Below are positions 38,393 to 48,040 of a stretch of 64,000 bases of DNA, piece by piece. Source of the DNA: Pseudomonas sp. Fl4BN1 (GTDB lineage Bacteria > Pseudomonadota > Gammaproteobacteria > Pseudomonadales > Pseudomonadaceae). Position 1 is the first letter of the stretch, and every line of letters begins with the position of its first letter. A program made the translations under genes and the position numbers. The stretch lies in assembly GCF_009908285.1 (NCBI RefSeq), contig NZ_JAAARM010000009.1, forward strand, positions 62,001 to 126,000, written 5' to 3'. The notes under the pieces were generated by a model, which was not told the origin of the DNA, made no database searches, and saw only the letters and a program-made list of their open reading frames with translations.

Positions 38393-39346
38393 GTGAGCCA
38401 GCCTACGCCAGCCGTGCGTACCTTCCAAGACTTGATCCTCGCCCTCCAGCAGTACTGGGCCGAGCAAGGTTGTGTGGTACTTCAGCCCTACGATATGGAA
38501 GTAGGCGCCGGCACTTTCCACACCGCTACCTTCCTGCGGGCCATCGGCCCGGAAACCTGGAACGCCGCTTATGTGCAGCCCAGTCGTCGCCCGACTGACG
38601 GCCGCTACGGCGAAAACCCCAACCGCCTGCAGCATTACTATCAGTTCCAGGTGGTCTTGAAGCCCAACCCGGAAAACTTCCAGGAGCTGTACCTGGGCTC
38701 CCTGAAGCATGTGGGCCTGGACCCGCTGGTGCACGACATCCGTTTCGTCGAAGACAACTGGGAGTCGCCGACCCTGGGCGCCTGGGGCCTGGGCTGGGAA
38801 GTCTGGCTCAACGGCATGGAAGTGACCCAATTCACCTACTTCCAGCAAGCGGGCGGCATCGAGTGCTATCCGGTGACCGGCGAGATCACCTATGGCCTGG
38901 AGCGCCTGGCCATGTACCTGCAGGGCGTGGACTCGGTGTACGACCTGGTCTGGGCCGACGGCCCGTTCGGCAAGGTCACCTACGGCGACGTGTTCCACCA
39001 GAACGAAGTGGAGCAGTCGACCTACAACTTCGAACACGCCAACGTCGAGAAGCTGTTCGAACTGTTCGACTTCTACGAAAGCGAAGCCAAGCGCCTGATC
39101 GAGCTGGATCAGCCGCTGCCACTGCCAAGCTATGAAATGGTCCTCAAGGCCTCGCACACCTTCAACCTGCTGGACGCGCGCCGAGCAATTTCGGTGACGG
39201 CCCGTCAGCAGTACATCCTGCGTGTACGCACCCTCGCGCGCTCCGTGGCCCAAGCCTACCTGATGGCTCGCGCCAAGCTGGGCTTCCCGATGGCGACCCC
39301 GGACCTGCGTGATGAAGTGTTGGCTAAGTTGGAGGCGGCACAATGA
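38393..39346 (+). CDS. glyQ: Glycine-tRNA ligase alpha subunit
   Basis: Catalytic subunit of the heterotetrameric bacterial glycyl-tRNA synthetase. The 317-aa product begins [27 protein letters not shown] place the start at the GTG at 38393, with ACAGGTGA about 5 bases before; the GTG at 38384 would overlap that site. The end overlaps glyS by 4 bases. Confidence 0.97.
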   Translation: MSQPTPAVRTFQDLILALQQYWAEQGCVVLQPYDMEVGAGTFHTATFLRAIGPETWNAAYVQPSRRPTDGRYGENPNRLQHYYQFQVVLKPNPENFQELYLGSLKHVGLDPLVHDIRFVEDNWESPTLGAWGLGWEVWLNGMEVTQFTYFQQAGGIECYPVTGEITYGLERLAMYLQGVDSVYDLVWADGPFGKVTYGDVFHQNEVEQSTYNFEHANVEKLFELFDFYESEAKRLIELDQPLPLPSYEMVLKASHTFNLLDARRAISVTARQQYILRVRTLARSVAQAYLMARAKLGFPMATPDLRDEVLAKLEAAQ

Positions 39347-41397
39347 GTGCGCAAGATTTTCTGGTTGAACTGGGCACTGAAGAGCTGCCCCCAAAAGCCC
39401 TGAACACCCTGGCCGACGCCTTCCTGGCCGGCATCGAGAAAGGCCTGCAGAGCGCTGGCCTGAGCTTCGAGGCCAAGCAGGTCTATGCCGCGCCACGGCG
39501 CCTGGCAGTGCTGATCACCGGTCTGGCTACCCAGCAGCCAGACCGCAGCATCAACCTCGACGGCCCACCACGCCAGGCCGCCTTCGATGCCGACGGCAAC
39601 CCGACCCAGGCCGCCCTCGGCTTCGCCAAGAAGTGCGGCGTGGACCTGAGCGAAATCGACCAGAGCGGCCCCAAGCTGCGCTACAGCCAGAGCATCCAGG
39701 GCAAGCCCACCGCCAGCCTGCTGCCGACCATCGTCGAAGACTCGCTGAACGACCTGCCAATCCCCAAGCGCATGCGCTGGGCTGCGCGCAAGGAAGAGTT
39801 CGTGCGTCCGACCCAGTGGTTGGTAATGCTGCTGGGCGATGAAGTCATCGACTGCACCATCCTCGCCCAGAAAGCCGGTCGCGACTCCCGTGGTCACCGT
39901 TTCCATCACCCGGAAAACGTACGCATCACGGCGCCGGCCAACTACCTCAATGACCTGCGTGCCGCCTACGTACTGGCCGACGCCAACGAGCGCCGCGAGC
40001 TGATCAGCAAGCGCACCGCAGAGCTGGCAACCCTGCAGGAAGGCACGGCGATCGTGCCGGCAGACCTGCTGGACGAAGTCACCGCGCTGGTGGAATGGCC
40101 AGTGCCACTGGTGTGCTCGTTCGAGGAACGTTTCCTCGACGTGCCCCAGGAAGCCTTGATCACCACCATGCAGGACAACCAGAAGTACTTCTGCCTGCTG
40201 GACGTCGACGGCAAGCTGCTGCCGCGCTTCATCACCGTGGCCAACATCGAAAGCAAGGACCCGCGCCAGATCATCGAGGGCAACGAGAAAGTCGTGCGCC
40301 CGCGTCTGACCGACGCCGAGTTCTTCTTCAAGCAGGACAAGAAACACAAGCTCGAAGACTTCAACCTGCGCCTGCAGAACGTGGTCTTCCAGGAAAAACT
40401 CGGCAGCGTCTACGACAAGGCCGAGCGCATTTCCAAGCTGGCAGCGTTCATTGCCCCGCGCATCGGTGGCGACGCCCAGCGCGCAGCCCGCGCCGGCCTG
40501 CTCTCCAAGTGCGACCTGGCCACCGAGATGGTCGGCGAGTTCCCGGAAATGCAAGGTGTTGCCGGTTACTACTACGCCCTCAATGACGGCGAGCCGCAAG
40601 ACGTGGCCCTGGCCCTGAACGAGCAGTACATGCCTCGTGGCGCCGGCGCCGAGCTGCCGAGCACCATCACCGGTGCCGCCGTGGCCATCGCTGACAAGCT
40701 GGACACCCTGGTGGGTATCTTCGGTATCGGCATGCTGCCCACCGGCAGCAAGGACCCCTACGCCCTGCGTCGTGCAGCCCTGGGTGTACTGCGCATCCTG
40801 ATCGACAAGAAGTTCGACCTCGACCTGACCGACGCCGTGGCATTCGCCGTCAGCGCTTTCGGCACCAAGGTCAAGGCCGCCGGCCTGGCCGAGCAGGTGC
40901 TGGAGTTCATCTTCGACCGTCTGCGTGCCCGTTACGAAGACGAAGGCGTGGATGTAGCCACTTACCTGTCGGTGCGAGCCCTGAAGCCGGGCTCGGCCCT
41001 GGACTTCGACCAGCGCGTGCAAGCCGTACAGGCGTTCCGCAAGTTGCCGGAAGCCGCCGCCCTGGCTGCGGTGAACAAGCGCGTGTCGAACCTGTTGAGC
41101 AAAGTCGAAGGCAATGTGCCGACCACCATCGAAGCCAAGTACTTCGACAACGCCAACGAGTTCTCCCTGTACTCGGCAATCCAGCAGGCAGATCAGGCTG
41201 TACAGCCAATGGCCGCGGCCCGTCAGTACAGCGAGACCCTGGCCCGCCTGGCCGCCCTGCGCGAACCGGTGGACGCCTTCTTCGAGGCGGTAATGGTCAA
41301 TGCTGAAGACGCCAAGGTACGAGCCAACCGCTATGCACTGCTGGCGCGACTGCGGGGCCTGTTCCTGGGCGTGGCGGACATTTCGGTACTGAGCTGA
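39343..41397 (+). CDS. glyS: Glycine-tRNA ligase beta subunit
   Basis: tRNA-binding subunit of glycyl-tRNA synthetase. The 684-aa protein opens with [16 protein letters not shown] and ends with an anticodon-binding region. ATGA overlap with glyQ couples production of the two subunits; gmhB follows after 17 bases. Confidence 0.98.
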   Translation: MSAQDFLVELGTEELPPKALNTLADAFLAGIEKGLQSAGLSFEAKQVYAAPRRLAVLITGLATQQPDRSINLDGPPRQAAFDADGNPTQAALGFAKKCGVDLSEIDQSGPKLRYSQSIQGKPTASLLPTIVEDSLNDLPIPKRMRWAARKEEFVRPTQWLVMLLGDEVIDCTILAQKAGRDSRGHRFHHPENVRITAPANYLNDLRAAYVLADANERRELISKRTAELATLQEGTAIVPADLLDEVTALVEWPVPLVCSFEERFLDVPQEALITTMQDNQKYFCLLDVDGKLLPRFITVANIESKDPRQIIEGNEKVVRPRLTDAEFFFKQDKKHKLEDFNLRLQNVVFQEKLGSVYDKAERISKLAAFIAPRIGGDAQRAARAGLLSKCDLATEMVGEFPEMQGVAGYYYALNDGEPQDVALALNEQYMPRGAGAELPSTITGAAVAIADKLDTLVGIFGIGMLPTGSKDPYALRRAALGVLRILIDKKFDLDLTDAVAFAVSAFGTKVKAAGLAEQVLEFIFDRLRARYEDEGVDVATYLSVRALKPGSALDFDQRVQAVQAFRKLPEAAALAAVNKRVSNLLSKVEGNVPTTIEAKYFDNANEFSLYSAIQQADQAVQPMAAARQYSETLARLAALREPVDAFFEAVMVNAEDAKVRANRYALLARLRGLFLGVADISVLS

Positions 41398-41414
41398 TCA
41401 GGTAAGGAACTGCT

Positions 41415-41948
41415 GTGAAACTGCTGATACTCGATCGTGATGGCGTGATCAATCACGACTCCGATGCCTACATCAAATCGGTGCAGGAGTGGATTCCAAT
41501 CCCCGGCTCGATCGAAGCCATCGCGCAGTTGAGCAAGGCCGGCTGGACGGTGGCGATTGCCACCAACCAGTCCGGCATCGCTCGCGGCTACTACGACCTG
41601 GCCACTCTCGATGCCATGCATGCGCGCCTGCGCGAGCTGGTGGCCGAGCAGGGTGGTGAGGTTGGGCTGATCGTCTACTGCCCCCACGGCCCCGACGAAG
41701 GGTGCGCCTGTCGCAAACCGAAACCGGGCATGCTGCGAACCATTGCCGAGCACTACCAGGCGGATCTGACCGGTCTATGGTTTGTTGGTGACAGTCTCGG
41801 TGACCTGGAGGCCGCAAAAGCCGTCGACTCTCAGCCAGTATTGGTAAAGACCGGGAAAGGCCAAAAGACCCTGGGGAAAACCCTGCCGGTAGGCACCCTG
41901 ATATTTGACGACCTGGCGGCCATTGCCGCTGAACTTATCCACAATTAG
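41415..41948 (+). CDS. gmhB: D-glycero-beta-D-manno-heptose 1,7-bisphosphate 7-phosphatase
   Basis: HAD phosphatase in the ADP-heptose pathway for the LPS inner core. The 177-aa protein has DRDGVIN (motif I, about 7-13), the family's zinc loop CPHGPDEGCACRKPKPG and the motif GDSLGDLEAA. A perfect DnaA box overlaps its stop region. It lies between glyS and plsC in one direction. Confidence 0.95.
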   Translation: MKLLILDRDGVINHDSDAYIKSVQEWIPIPGSIEAIAQLSKAGWTVAIATNQSGIARGYYDLATLDAMHARLRELVAEQGGEVGLIVYCPHGPDEGCACRKPKPGMLRTIAEHYQADLTGLWFVGDSLGDLEAAKAVDSQPVLVKTGKGQKTLGKTLPVGTLIFDDLAAIAAELIHN

Positions 41949-42030
41949 GCCCCTTCTGGCATCCTGACCTAGGACTGTTTGGGAGAGCGCTTTTTAACAG
42001 GCGGGCATGCCCGCAATGGTAAATGCCGCT

Positions 42031-42801
42031 ATGTCGATCCTGCAGGCCATCAGAACCTTCTTCTTTTACCTGCTGCTGGGCACCAGTTCCTTGCTGTGGT
42101 GCTCCTTGAGCTTTTTTATCGCGCCGTTCCTGCCATTCAAGGCGCGCTATCGCTTTATCAACGTCTATTGGTGCCGCTGCGCACTGTGGCTGACCAAGGT
42201 ATTTCTGAACATCCGCGTGGAAGTACAGGGCGCGGAAAACGTCCCCGAACGGCCTTGCGTGATCGTCTCGAACCACCAGAGCACCTGGGAAACGTTCTTC
42301 CTCTCGGCCTACTTCGAGCCTCTGAGCCAAGTGCTCAAGCGCGAGTTGCTGTTTGTGCCGTTCTTCGGCTGGGCGATGGCCATGCTGCGGCCCATCGCCA
42401 TTGATCGGGACAACCCCAAAGCCGCCCTCAAGCAAGTGGCGAGCAAGGGCAACGAGCTGCTCAAGGACAACGTCTGGGTGCTGATTTTCCCTGAGGGCAC
42501 CCGTGTGCCGTTCGGCCAGGTCGGCAAATTTTCCCGCAGCGGCAGCGCCCTGGCGGTGAACGCCGACCTGCCGGTGCTGCCGGTGGCCCACAATGCTGGC
42601 AAGTACTGGCCGAAGAGCGGCTGGGCCAAGCGTCCCGGCACCATCACCGTGACCATTGGCGCACCGATGTATGCCGAAGGCAGCGGCCCACGGGCCATCG
42701 CCGAGCTCAATGACCGGGTGGCAGCATGGAACGAACAGGCTCAGCGGGATATGGGCTCATTGCCACCATTGGCCACTCCTGCGGATAAGATTGCTGTATG
42801 A
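42031..42801 (+). CDS. plsC: 1-acyl-sn-glycerol-3-phosphate acyltransferase (PlsC/HdtS type)
   Basis: Inner-membrane acyltransferase making phosphatidic acid. The 256-aa protein has an N-terminal membrane anchor (FFFYLLLGTSSLLWCSLSFF), NHQSTWET (HX4E, about 80) and FPEGTR (about 155). It is the P. aeruginosa PA0005 (LptA) orthologue by position. In P. fluorescens F113 a homologue called HdtS was reported to make acyl-homoserine lactones; whether that applies here is unknown. ATG 42031 was chosen as the conserved start; ATG 42007 and 42016 are alternatives. Confidence 0.93.
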   Translation: MSILQAIRTFFFYLLLGTSSLLWCSLSFFIAPFLPFKARYRFINVYWCRCALWLTKVFLNIRVEVQGAENVPERPCVIVSNHQSTWETFFLSAYFEPLSQVLKRELLFVPFFGWAMAMLRPIAIDRDNPKAALKQVASKGNELLKDNVWVLIFPEGTRVPFGQVGKFSRSGSALAVNADLPVLPVAHNAGKYWPKSGWAKRPGTITVTIGAPMYAEGSGPRAIAELNDRVAAWNEQAQRDMGSLPPLATPADKIAV

Positions 42802-43023
42802 GCTTCTGTGGATAACCTGTGTACGACTTTTCGTACAATGGCTAAAATTTACGTATAAATCACTGATTTATATGTATATTTCAAGAGCTCATAAAATACT
42901 GAAAAACGTGCATAAGTTTTTCTGAAGGCAAGAAATCGATCCGCAATGACTGCAGGCTGAGATAAGGCGCACAGCGCCTTCCGAGGGCCTCAAGTACCGG
43001 GATGATCTACGGCATTCCAGCAG
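42802..43023. other. AT-rich convergent gap with palindrome
   Basis: Between the convergent plsC and histidine kinase genes. It holds a perfect DnaA box (42807-42815), the palindrome TGTACGA-CTTT-TCGTACA (42820-42837) and an unusually AT-rich stretch (about 42838-42930). No gene is supported, and convergent genes need no promoter here, so the AT-rich block is unexplained. Confidence 0.5.
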
Positions 43024-45345
43024 CTACAGGTCCTCCAGCAGGGGCAGCTCGAGGATGAAGCACGAGCCCTGGCCTACCACGCTCTTGCAGCTGATGCGCC
43101 CGTGATGCCGATCCACCACCGCCTTGACCATGGACAAGCCCAGGCCCAGGCCGTCGATGCCCTTGGCCGAGGCAAAGCGCTGGTATTGGCCGAACAGCAG
43201 GGGCAGATCCGCAGTCGCAATCCCCTGGCCTTCATCGCGGATCTCGCAACGCAGCCAACCTTCGGCACAACTGACTTGCACGCTTACGGTGGAGCCTGCC
43301 GGGCTGTACTTGATGGCATTCTCCAGCAGATTGAACAGGGCTCGGGTCAGCAGCGACTGATCCGCCAGGACCAGGCCTTCCGCTTCTTCATCCAGATCAT
43401 GCCGCAGACCGATATTCTTCAACTGAGCCAGGGTGGTGGCCTGATCGAAGACATCCAGTACCAGCATGGCGAACATGCTCGGCTCGAACTGATAGGCCTC
43501 CGATTCGGCCTTGGCCAGTTGCACGAAGGCGTCGGTCAGCCCCAGCGCCCGGCGAACCTGCTGCTCGATCTGGGCGTATACCTGCTTGGGCAGCGAGGGT
43601 TGATGACGCTGGACATCCAGCAGCGCAAGGATCGCTGAGTGGGGCGCGCGCAAATCGTGGGAAAGAAACCGCAGCAGCACTCCGCGCTGCTGTTCGGCAT
43701 CGCGCTCGACACTCAGGTCGGTCAGGCTCAACAACCAGCCGATCGGTGTGTCGCTGTCCACCGGCAGCAAAGGCACCAACTCCATGCGCAAACTGCGTTG
43801 CTGAACATCGCGGAATTCTATTGCGGGCAACTGCGCCAGGCTCGGGTACAAGGCCGGTTCTGCCAACCCCGGATACCCCAGGAGCGCCAGTTGCGGGATC
43901 AGGGCCTGCCCGATCAGCGAATGGGCAAACACATCACGGGCATTGCGGTTGGCCAGCAGGATCTTGCCGTCCGGATCACTGATCAGGGTCGCTACCGGCA
44001 GATATTCCAGGCCGTCGGCAATAAAGCGCCGGGTATCCCGGGTCCGGCTCAAAGCCTGCTCCAGGGCGACAATCTGCCCTTGCAACACATCACCCACCGG
44101 CGTCTGACTACGGCGTCGCTCCGGTAGCACCTTGGGTTCGCTGTCGAGGCGCGCAAGCTCCCAGCCGAAATAGGCCAGGATCACGCTCAACCGGCGCCAG
44201 TTCCAGATCAGATACGCCAGCAGCATGCCCAATAGGCTCGCTACCGGCGACCACCAGAACCCCAGGCGCAGCATCAGTACCGACCCCAGCAACGCCAAGC
44301 CTATGCAACCCAGGGTTATCCACAAGGCGTGGCGCGGACGCCAAAGCAGCAGACCGAGCAGGGCGGCGGTCAAGGCCATGGATAAGAGCATTCCCGACCA
44401 TTTGCCCAGGGCGACAATACTGCGATGCTGCAACAGACCGTTAAGCAGGTTGGCCTGGATCTCGACTCCCGGGGTGGTGCCCTGGCTGCCGGATTGCGGC
44501 GTCACGTAGCGATCCCCCAGCCCTGGAGCCGTGGACCCCACCAGGATCAACCGACCCCGCAGCAGCTGCGCTGGCACTTCGCCCCGCAACACACTGGCAT
44601 AAGGCACGCTGGGAAAGCCCGCGGCCTTGCTGATAAAGGGAATACGTACCAGGTTGGCACGCAGCCAGCCCTGGGCGACCAGGGGACTCCCGGAACCCGG
44701 CATCAGCGGTAAAAGCGGGTCGGCTTCGGTGAGTTGGTAAAGCAACCAGGACAGTTGCGCTCGAGGTGCCTGCTGCGGACCTTCCTGCAGGTAGACACTG
44801 CGGACCGTGCCATCGGCATCCGCTTCAGCATTGATGTGACCCAGGCCCCGGGCACAGTTGCGCAGCAGCGCTACCGGAGGGATCTCGGCCAGGTCCTGGC
44901 CATAGCGGGCGGCGCCCTCACGCAGTACTGGCAGGAATACGTTGCCGGCGCGACAGAGGGCAGCCGCCAGGCGGGTATCGTTCTCCTGCGTAGCGCCAGG
45001 CTCACTGAGGATCACATCGAACAGCACGCCCTTGACCTCGGCGGCAGTCAGCCGGTCCAGCAACTCGCCATGGATCGCCCGGGGCCAGGGCCAACGACCC
45101 AATTGCTGAAGGCTGTAGTCATCGATGGTCACCAGCAGAATTCGTGGGTCTACCGGCAGCGGGGTAAAACGCCGCAGATTGTCATAGAACAGGTTGTTCA
45201 GGGCCAGGCCGTGGCTCAGGGACAGCACCGCCGTCAGTGGCAGCAGAATCAGGCTGACCCACAACCACTGCCGCACCAGGCGCCGGAACAGATGCTGGGC
45301 CTGGGTTGACTCACGGCCATCGGTGCGGCGGCTCCACAGGCCCAT
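43024..45345 (-). CDS. CHASE2-PAS sensor histidine kinase
   Basis: A 773-aa inner-membrane sensor. Domains in order: membrane segment (about 30-50); extracytoplasmic CHASE2 domain (about 55-320); three membrane segments (about 330-400); PAS-like region (about 445-540); HisKA with phosphorylated His563 in FLSHDLRAPHS; HATPase with N-box NLLENAIKYS, DEGQGIA and GLGLGLS. It follows the FecR gene by 18 bases, and a response regulator lies divergently upstream, so it probably phosphorylates that regulator. The ligand is unknown; CHASE2 domains bind small extracellular signals. Confidence 0.93.
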   Translation of the reverse strand: MGLWSRRTDGRESTQAQHLFRRLVRQWLWVSLILLPLTAVLSLSHGLALNNLFYDNLRRFTPLPVDPRILLVTIDDYSLQQLGRWPWPRAIHGELLDRLTAAEVKGVLFDVILSEPGATQENDTRLAAALCRAGNVFLPVLREGAARYGQDLAEIPPVALLRNCARGLGHINAEADADGTVRSVYLQEGPQQAPRAQLSWLLYQLTEADPLLPLMPGSGSPLVAQGWLRANLVRIPFISKAAGFPSVPYASVLRGEVPAQLLRGRLILVGSTAPGLGDRYVTPQSGSQGTTPGVEIQANLLNGLLQHRSIVALGKWSGMLLSMALTAALLGLLLWRPRHALWITLGCIGLALLGSVLMLRLGFWWSPVASLLGMLLAYLIWNWRRLSVILAYFGWELARLDSEPKVLPERRRSQTPVGDVLQGQIVALEQALSRTRDTRRFIADGLEYLPVATLISDPDGKILLANRNARDVFAHSLIGQALIPQLALLGYPGLAEPALYPSLAQLPAIEFRDVQQRSLRMELVPLLPVDSDTPIGWLLSLTDLSVERDAEQQRGVLLRFLSHDLRAPHSAILALLDVQRHQPSLPKQVYAQIEQQVRRALGLTDAFVQLAKAESEAYQFEPSMFAMLVLDVFDQATTLAQLKNIGLRHDLDEEAEGLVLADQSLLTRALFNLLENAIKYSPAGSTVSVQVSCAEGWLRCEIRDEGQGIATADLPLLFGQYQRFASAKGIDGLGLGLSMVKAVVDRHHGRISCKSVVGQGSCFILELPLLEDL

Positions 45346-45363
45346 CAGCGGTCTGCCGACGAG

Positions 45364-46392
45364 TTATTGAACACGGGTGGTTCTGGGGTAATAGAAGATG
45401 TCATAAACCCCGGTCTCTCCTTCCAGGCCATGCTCGTCGAACGCCGAAAGGCGCACGTGATAGAAAAATGCCTTCAAACCAGTGAAGTTGACTTCCGGGG
45501 TACTGGAGAACTGCTCCTGCTTGATATTCAGGAAATCCTTGTCAGTGGCCACCTGGGCTCGGTAACGACGGGCACCCGGCAAGGGTTGCAGGATCAGTTG
45601 CCAAACCGGCAGCGCGGCGATTTGACCGGCCTGCCCCAACAACCTGGGCGCCGCCAGCAGTTCCACCGGCTTCAACTCACCTTGTTTCTGAATCCGTAAG
45701 CCCTGACGCGCCATGACCTGGACCTCGCCCGGCACCGGCCCTGCGGGTTTATCCACAGGACGCTTGCGAGCACGCGGCGCAGCCTTGCCCGGTGAGTCTT
45801 CCTCCCGGCTCACCGCCACCTGCCCGTTGAGCACCTCCACCAGGGCTTGTTGATCATCATTGCGCACTCGGAAATGGGTGCCGCGCACCCCCAACACGCC
45901 CACCGGAGTGACGATCTGGAAGCGATCATGGTCGCTGCTGCGCTTGATCACATAGGACTCGATCTGCCCCTGTTCCAGGACCACCTGAGGAATCCGGTAC
46001 TGGTTGTTCAGTTGCAAGGTGATCTGTGAGCTGGAGGGCAGCACCACCCGTGAGCCATCCCCCAAGGACAAGCTGACAAACGCTGATGGCGACGTCTTGA
46101 CGCCCTCTTTTTCATCAATGCTCATGCCTTCTTCCAGAGCCACCTCACGGCCCTTGGCGTCCAGCTTCCAGGCTTCACCGGTCAAGTGTTCGACCGTGGC
46201 CGGTAGCGGTTGGCCACGACATTGCTGGTTGTCATCGATATAGGGCAGGCGTTGCGGGGCGGCCTGCACGGTGCACAGCGGCAGGATCAACCCCGCCAAC
46301 AGCAGTGCGGCTCGCGCCACCTGAGACCGGCCAGCGGACGGAGAAGGGCAGAGGTCATTCATGGATATGCTTTGAGCCTTTGGGGAAACCAC
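45364..46392 (-). CDS. FecR-domain periplasmic protein
   Basis: A 342-aa exported protein: signal peptide (hydrophobic run ARAALLLAGLILPLCTVQA), a FecR domain (about 85-195, with VLEQGQIESYV and TPVGVLGVRGTHFRVRN), a Lys/Arg/Pro linker and a C-terminal beta domain (YRAQVATDKDF, VRLSAFDEHGLEG). The GTG at 46392 has TAGGA upstream; ATG 46362 is an alternative start nearer the signal peptide. No FecI sigma factor or TonB receptor is nearby, so it is not a classical iron-signalling FecR. It is the first gene of an operon with the CHASE2 kinase. Confidence 0.88.
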   Translation of the reverse strand: MVSPKAQSISMNDLCPSPSAGRSQVARAALLLAGLILPLCTVQAAPQRLPYIDDNQQCRGQPLPATVEHLTGEAWKLDAKGREVALEEGMSIDEKEGVKTSPSAFVSLSLGDGSRVVLPSSSQITLQLNNQYRIPQVVLEQGQIESYVIKRSSDHDRFQIVTPVGVLGVRGTHFRVRNDDQQALVEVLNGQVAVSREEDSPGKAAPRARKRPVDKPAGPVPGEVQVMARQGLRIQKQGELKPVELLAAPRLLGQAGQIAALPVWQLILQPLPGARRYRAQVATDKDFLNIKQEQFSSTPEVNFTGLKAFFYHVRLSAFDEHGLEGETGVYDIFYYPRTTRVQ

Positions 46393-46767
46393 GGCGAAAT
46401 CCTACGCACCATACCTGAGGCTGGTCACTGGCAGAAAGCCGGACACTGCATGATGCCGCCCGTTCAGGAGCGGGAGGTGGTGGTGAAGCAAAGGGGGGAG
46501 GAGATTCAGGGGAGAAAAAAGTGACACATCCTTGTGTCGGGATCGAAGCGACCAGTCGCCCGATCCAGAGTCCTGAGGAGGCACTCCCTGTTTTCCCCTT
46601 CAACGACGCACGCAGGCGCGCGTTGTCCCGCCAGCCTGGCGGTTGACACTCCCTGTGTCGGAGCACTTCCAGGTGCCCCCGTGTGCCACTCAGCGGCAAG
46701 CAATGTAACGCTGCCTGGGCGGCTGCGACGGATTTGCAATATTTGTTCAGAATCATCCACAGCGCCC
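46393..46767. promoter_or_regulatory. 375-bp upstream region of the FecR-CHASE2 operon with two GACAC palindromes
   Basis: No gene is supported. Two similar dyads, GACAC-N6-GTGTC (46523-46538) and GACAC-N5-GTGTC (46645-46659), both followed by GG, lie 122 bases apart. They could be binding sites for the divergent response regulator. A purine-rich tract lies at about 46470-46520. Confidence 0.4.
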
Positions 46768-47052
46768 CTAGAAAACCCAGCGTTGAACCGATTGCTGGGC
46801 GCGGGAAGGCAGTGCTATGCGCCCCATCACCGGTTCTGCATCCAGGGTCAGTGATGAATCGACAGGGCTGGGCAACGCCATTCGCGTGTACTCGGGCATC
46901 ACTGCCGTGTAGGAAGGCGCTGCAGATGAATGCATAGTGCTGGCATTGACCCCGAGATAGGCGGCCAGCAACAGACTGAAAAAGCGTATCGGATCCTTAC
47001 CGCTGAAGATTCCAACAACGGCGGCCTGGCCTTTCCTGAACATGTTCCCCAT
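46768..47052 (-). CDS. Small single-pass membrane protein (94 aa), hypothetical
   Basis: A 94-aa ORF with AAGGA 8 bases before its ATG. It has a basic N-terminus (MFRKGQ), one membrane segment (IRFFSLLLAAYLGVNAS, about 22-40) and a Ser/Ala/Pro-rich outer part. It resembles nothing I know. It lies between the FecR gene and the response regulator, on the FecR strand, so it may belong to the same signalling unit. It could also be a chance ORF; the good ribosome site and membrane topology argue for a gene. Confidence 0.5.
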   Translation of the reverse strand: MGNMFRKGQAAVVGIFSGKDPIRFFSLLLAAYLGVNASTMHSSAAPSYTAVMPEYTRMALPSPVDSSLTLDAEPVMGRIALPSRAQQSVQRWVF

Positions 47053-47284
47053 GATTGTTTTCCTTGCGTGTTCGAGCCGGTATCGTGCCGCTGCAACAGT
47101 CCGGCGACACCAGTGCTCCTGGCGTATTACCGGCTATTTGATATCAGCGTACCGAGGGAGCAGGGCCCCAAGAGCAATTCGCCACAATTGTTCAGATTCA
47201 GTTCTGGAGCCTAAACTTCTGCCTAGCCCGCAGAGCGCAAGCCACCGCCTCGTGCGCTCCCCGAACCATAAGGAACTGCCTCGC

Positions 47285-48013
47285 ATGCGTGTCGCAATAC
47301 TGGATGACGAACCCGCAGAACTGGCACGGGTGGAACAGACACTGCGAGAAATTCCCGGCGCTGGCGAACAGCCCTGGACCCTGCACAGCTTCGAGCGCGG
47401 TGAAGACCTGTTGCGCCAACTGCGGCGGGAAACCTTCGACCTGCTGATTCTCGATTGGCAAGTACCGGACCTCAGTGGCCTGTCATTGCTGCGCTGGACC
47501 CGGGAACACATGGACTCGCCCCCACCGGCCATCATGCTCACCAGCCGCGATGCCGAGAGCGACATCGTCCAGGCCCTGAACACCGGGGCTGACGACTACC
47601 TGAGCAAGCCCTTTCGTCCCAACGAGCTCAAGGCCCGGGTCAACGCGGTGCTGCGCCGCCACGGCTTGCAGCGCAACAACAGTGAAGAGGTGCAGAGCTT
47701 CAACGACCTGAACTTCGACGATGCCGAGCTGACCGTCACCCGCGCCGGCGCCCCCATCAGCCTCACCGAACGCGAGTACCGCCTGGCCCGCTGCCTGTTC
47801 GCCAACCTGGGGCGACCGCTGTCCCGGGAGTACCTCTATGAGCGTTTCTGGACCCATGAGGAAATCGTTTCCTCACGGCCTCTGGATACCCACATCTACC
47901 GCCTGCGTAACAAGCTGGGGCTGACGGCCGATCGGGGCTGGCAACTGCTGACGATCTACGGCTATGGCTATCGCCTGGAAAGTGTCGCGTCGCCTGACGA
48001 GCAGGGCAACTGA
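47285..48013 (+). CDS. OmpR-family response regulator
   Basis: A 242-aa two-component regulator. The receiver domain (1-120) has the acidic pair DD (7-8), phosphoacceptor Asp57 (LILDWQVPD), Thr86 and Lys108 (YLSKPF). The C-terminal winged helix (about 140-240) ends in the wing YGYGYRLE. The ATG at 47285 opens exactly on the receiver strand MRVAILDDE. It is divergent from the FecR-CHASE2 kinase genes, its likely partner. The immunity-like cluster converges on it. Confidence 0.92.
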   Translation: MRVAILDDEPAELARVEQTLREIPGAGEQPWTLHSFERGEDLLRQLRRETFDLLILDWQVPDLSGLSLLRWTREHMDSPPPAIMLTSRDAESDIVQALNTGADDYLSKPFRPNELKARVNAVLRRHGLQRNNSEEVQSFNDLNFDDAELTVTRAGAPISLTEREYRLARCLFANLGRPLSREYLYERFWTHEEIVSSRPLDTHIYRLRNKLGLTADRGWQLLTIYGYGYRLESVASPDEQGN

Positions 48014-48040
48014 CTGCTTGCCGTCAAAAGCGGCTTGATA

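Noticed and set aside
38312..39496. N-terminal extension of the tag ORF through glyQ
   Set aside because: The extended reading is antisense to glyQ; the ATG at 38311 gives the family length and the zinc residues.
46534..46854. 106-aa plus-strand ORF upstream of the FecR gene
   Set aside because: Low-complexity composition, no ribosome site, overlaps the better-supported minus-strand ORF.
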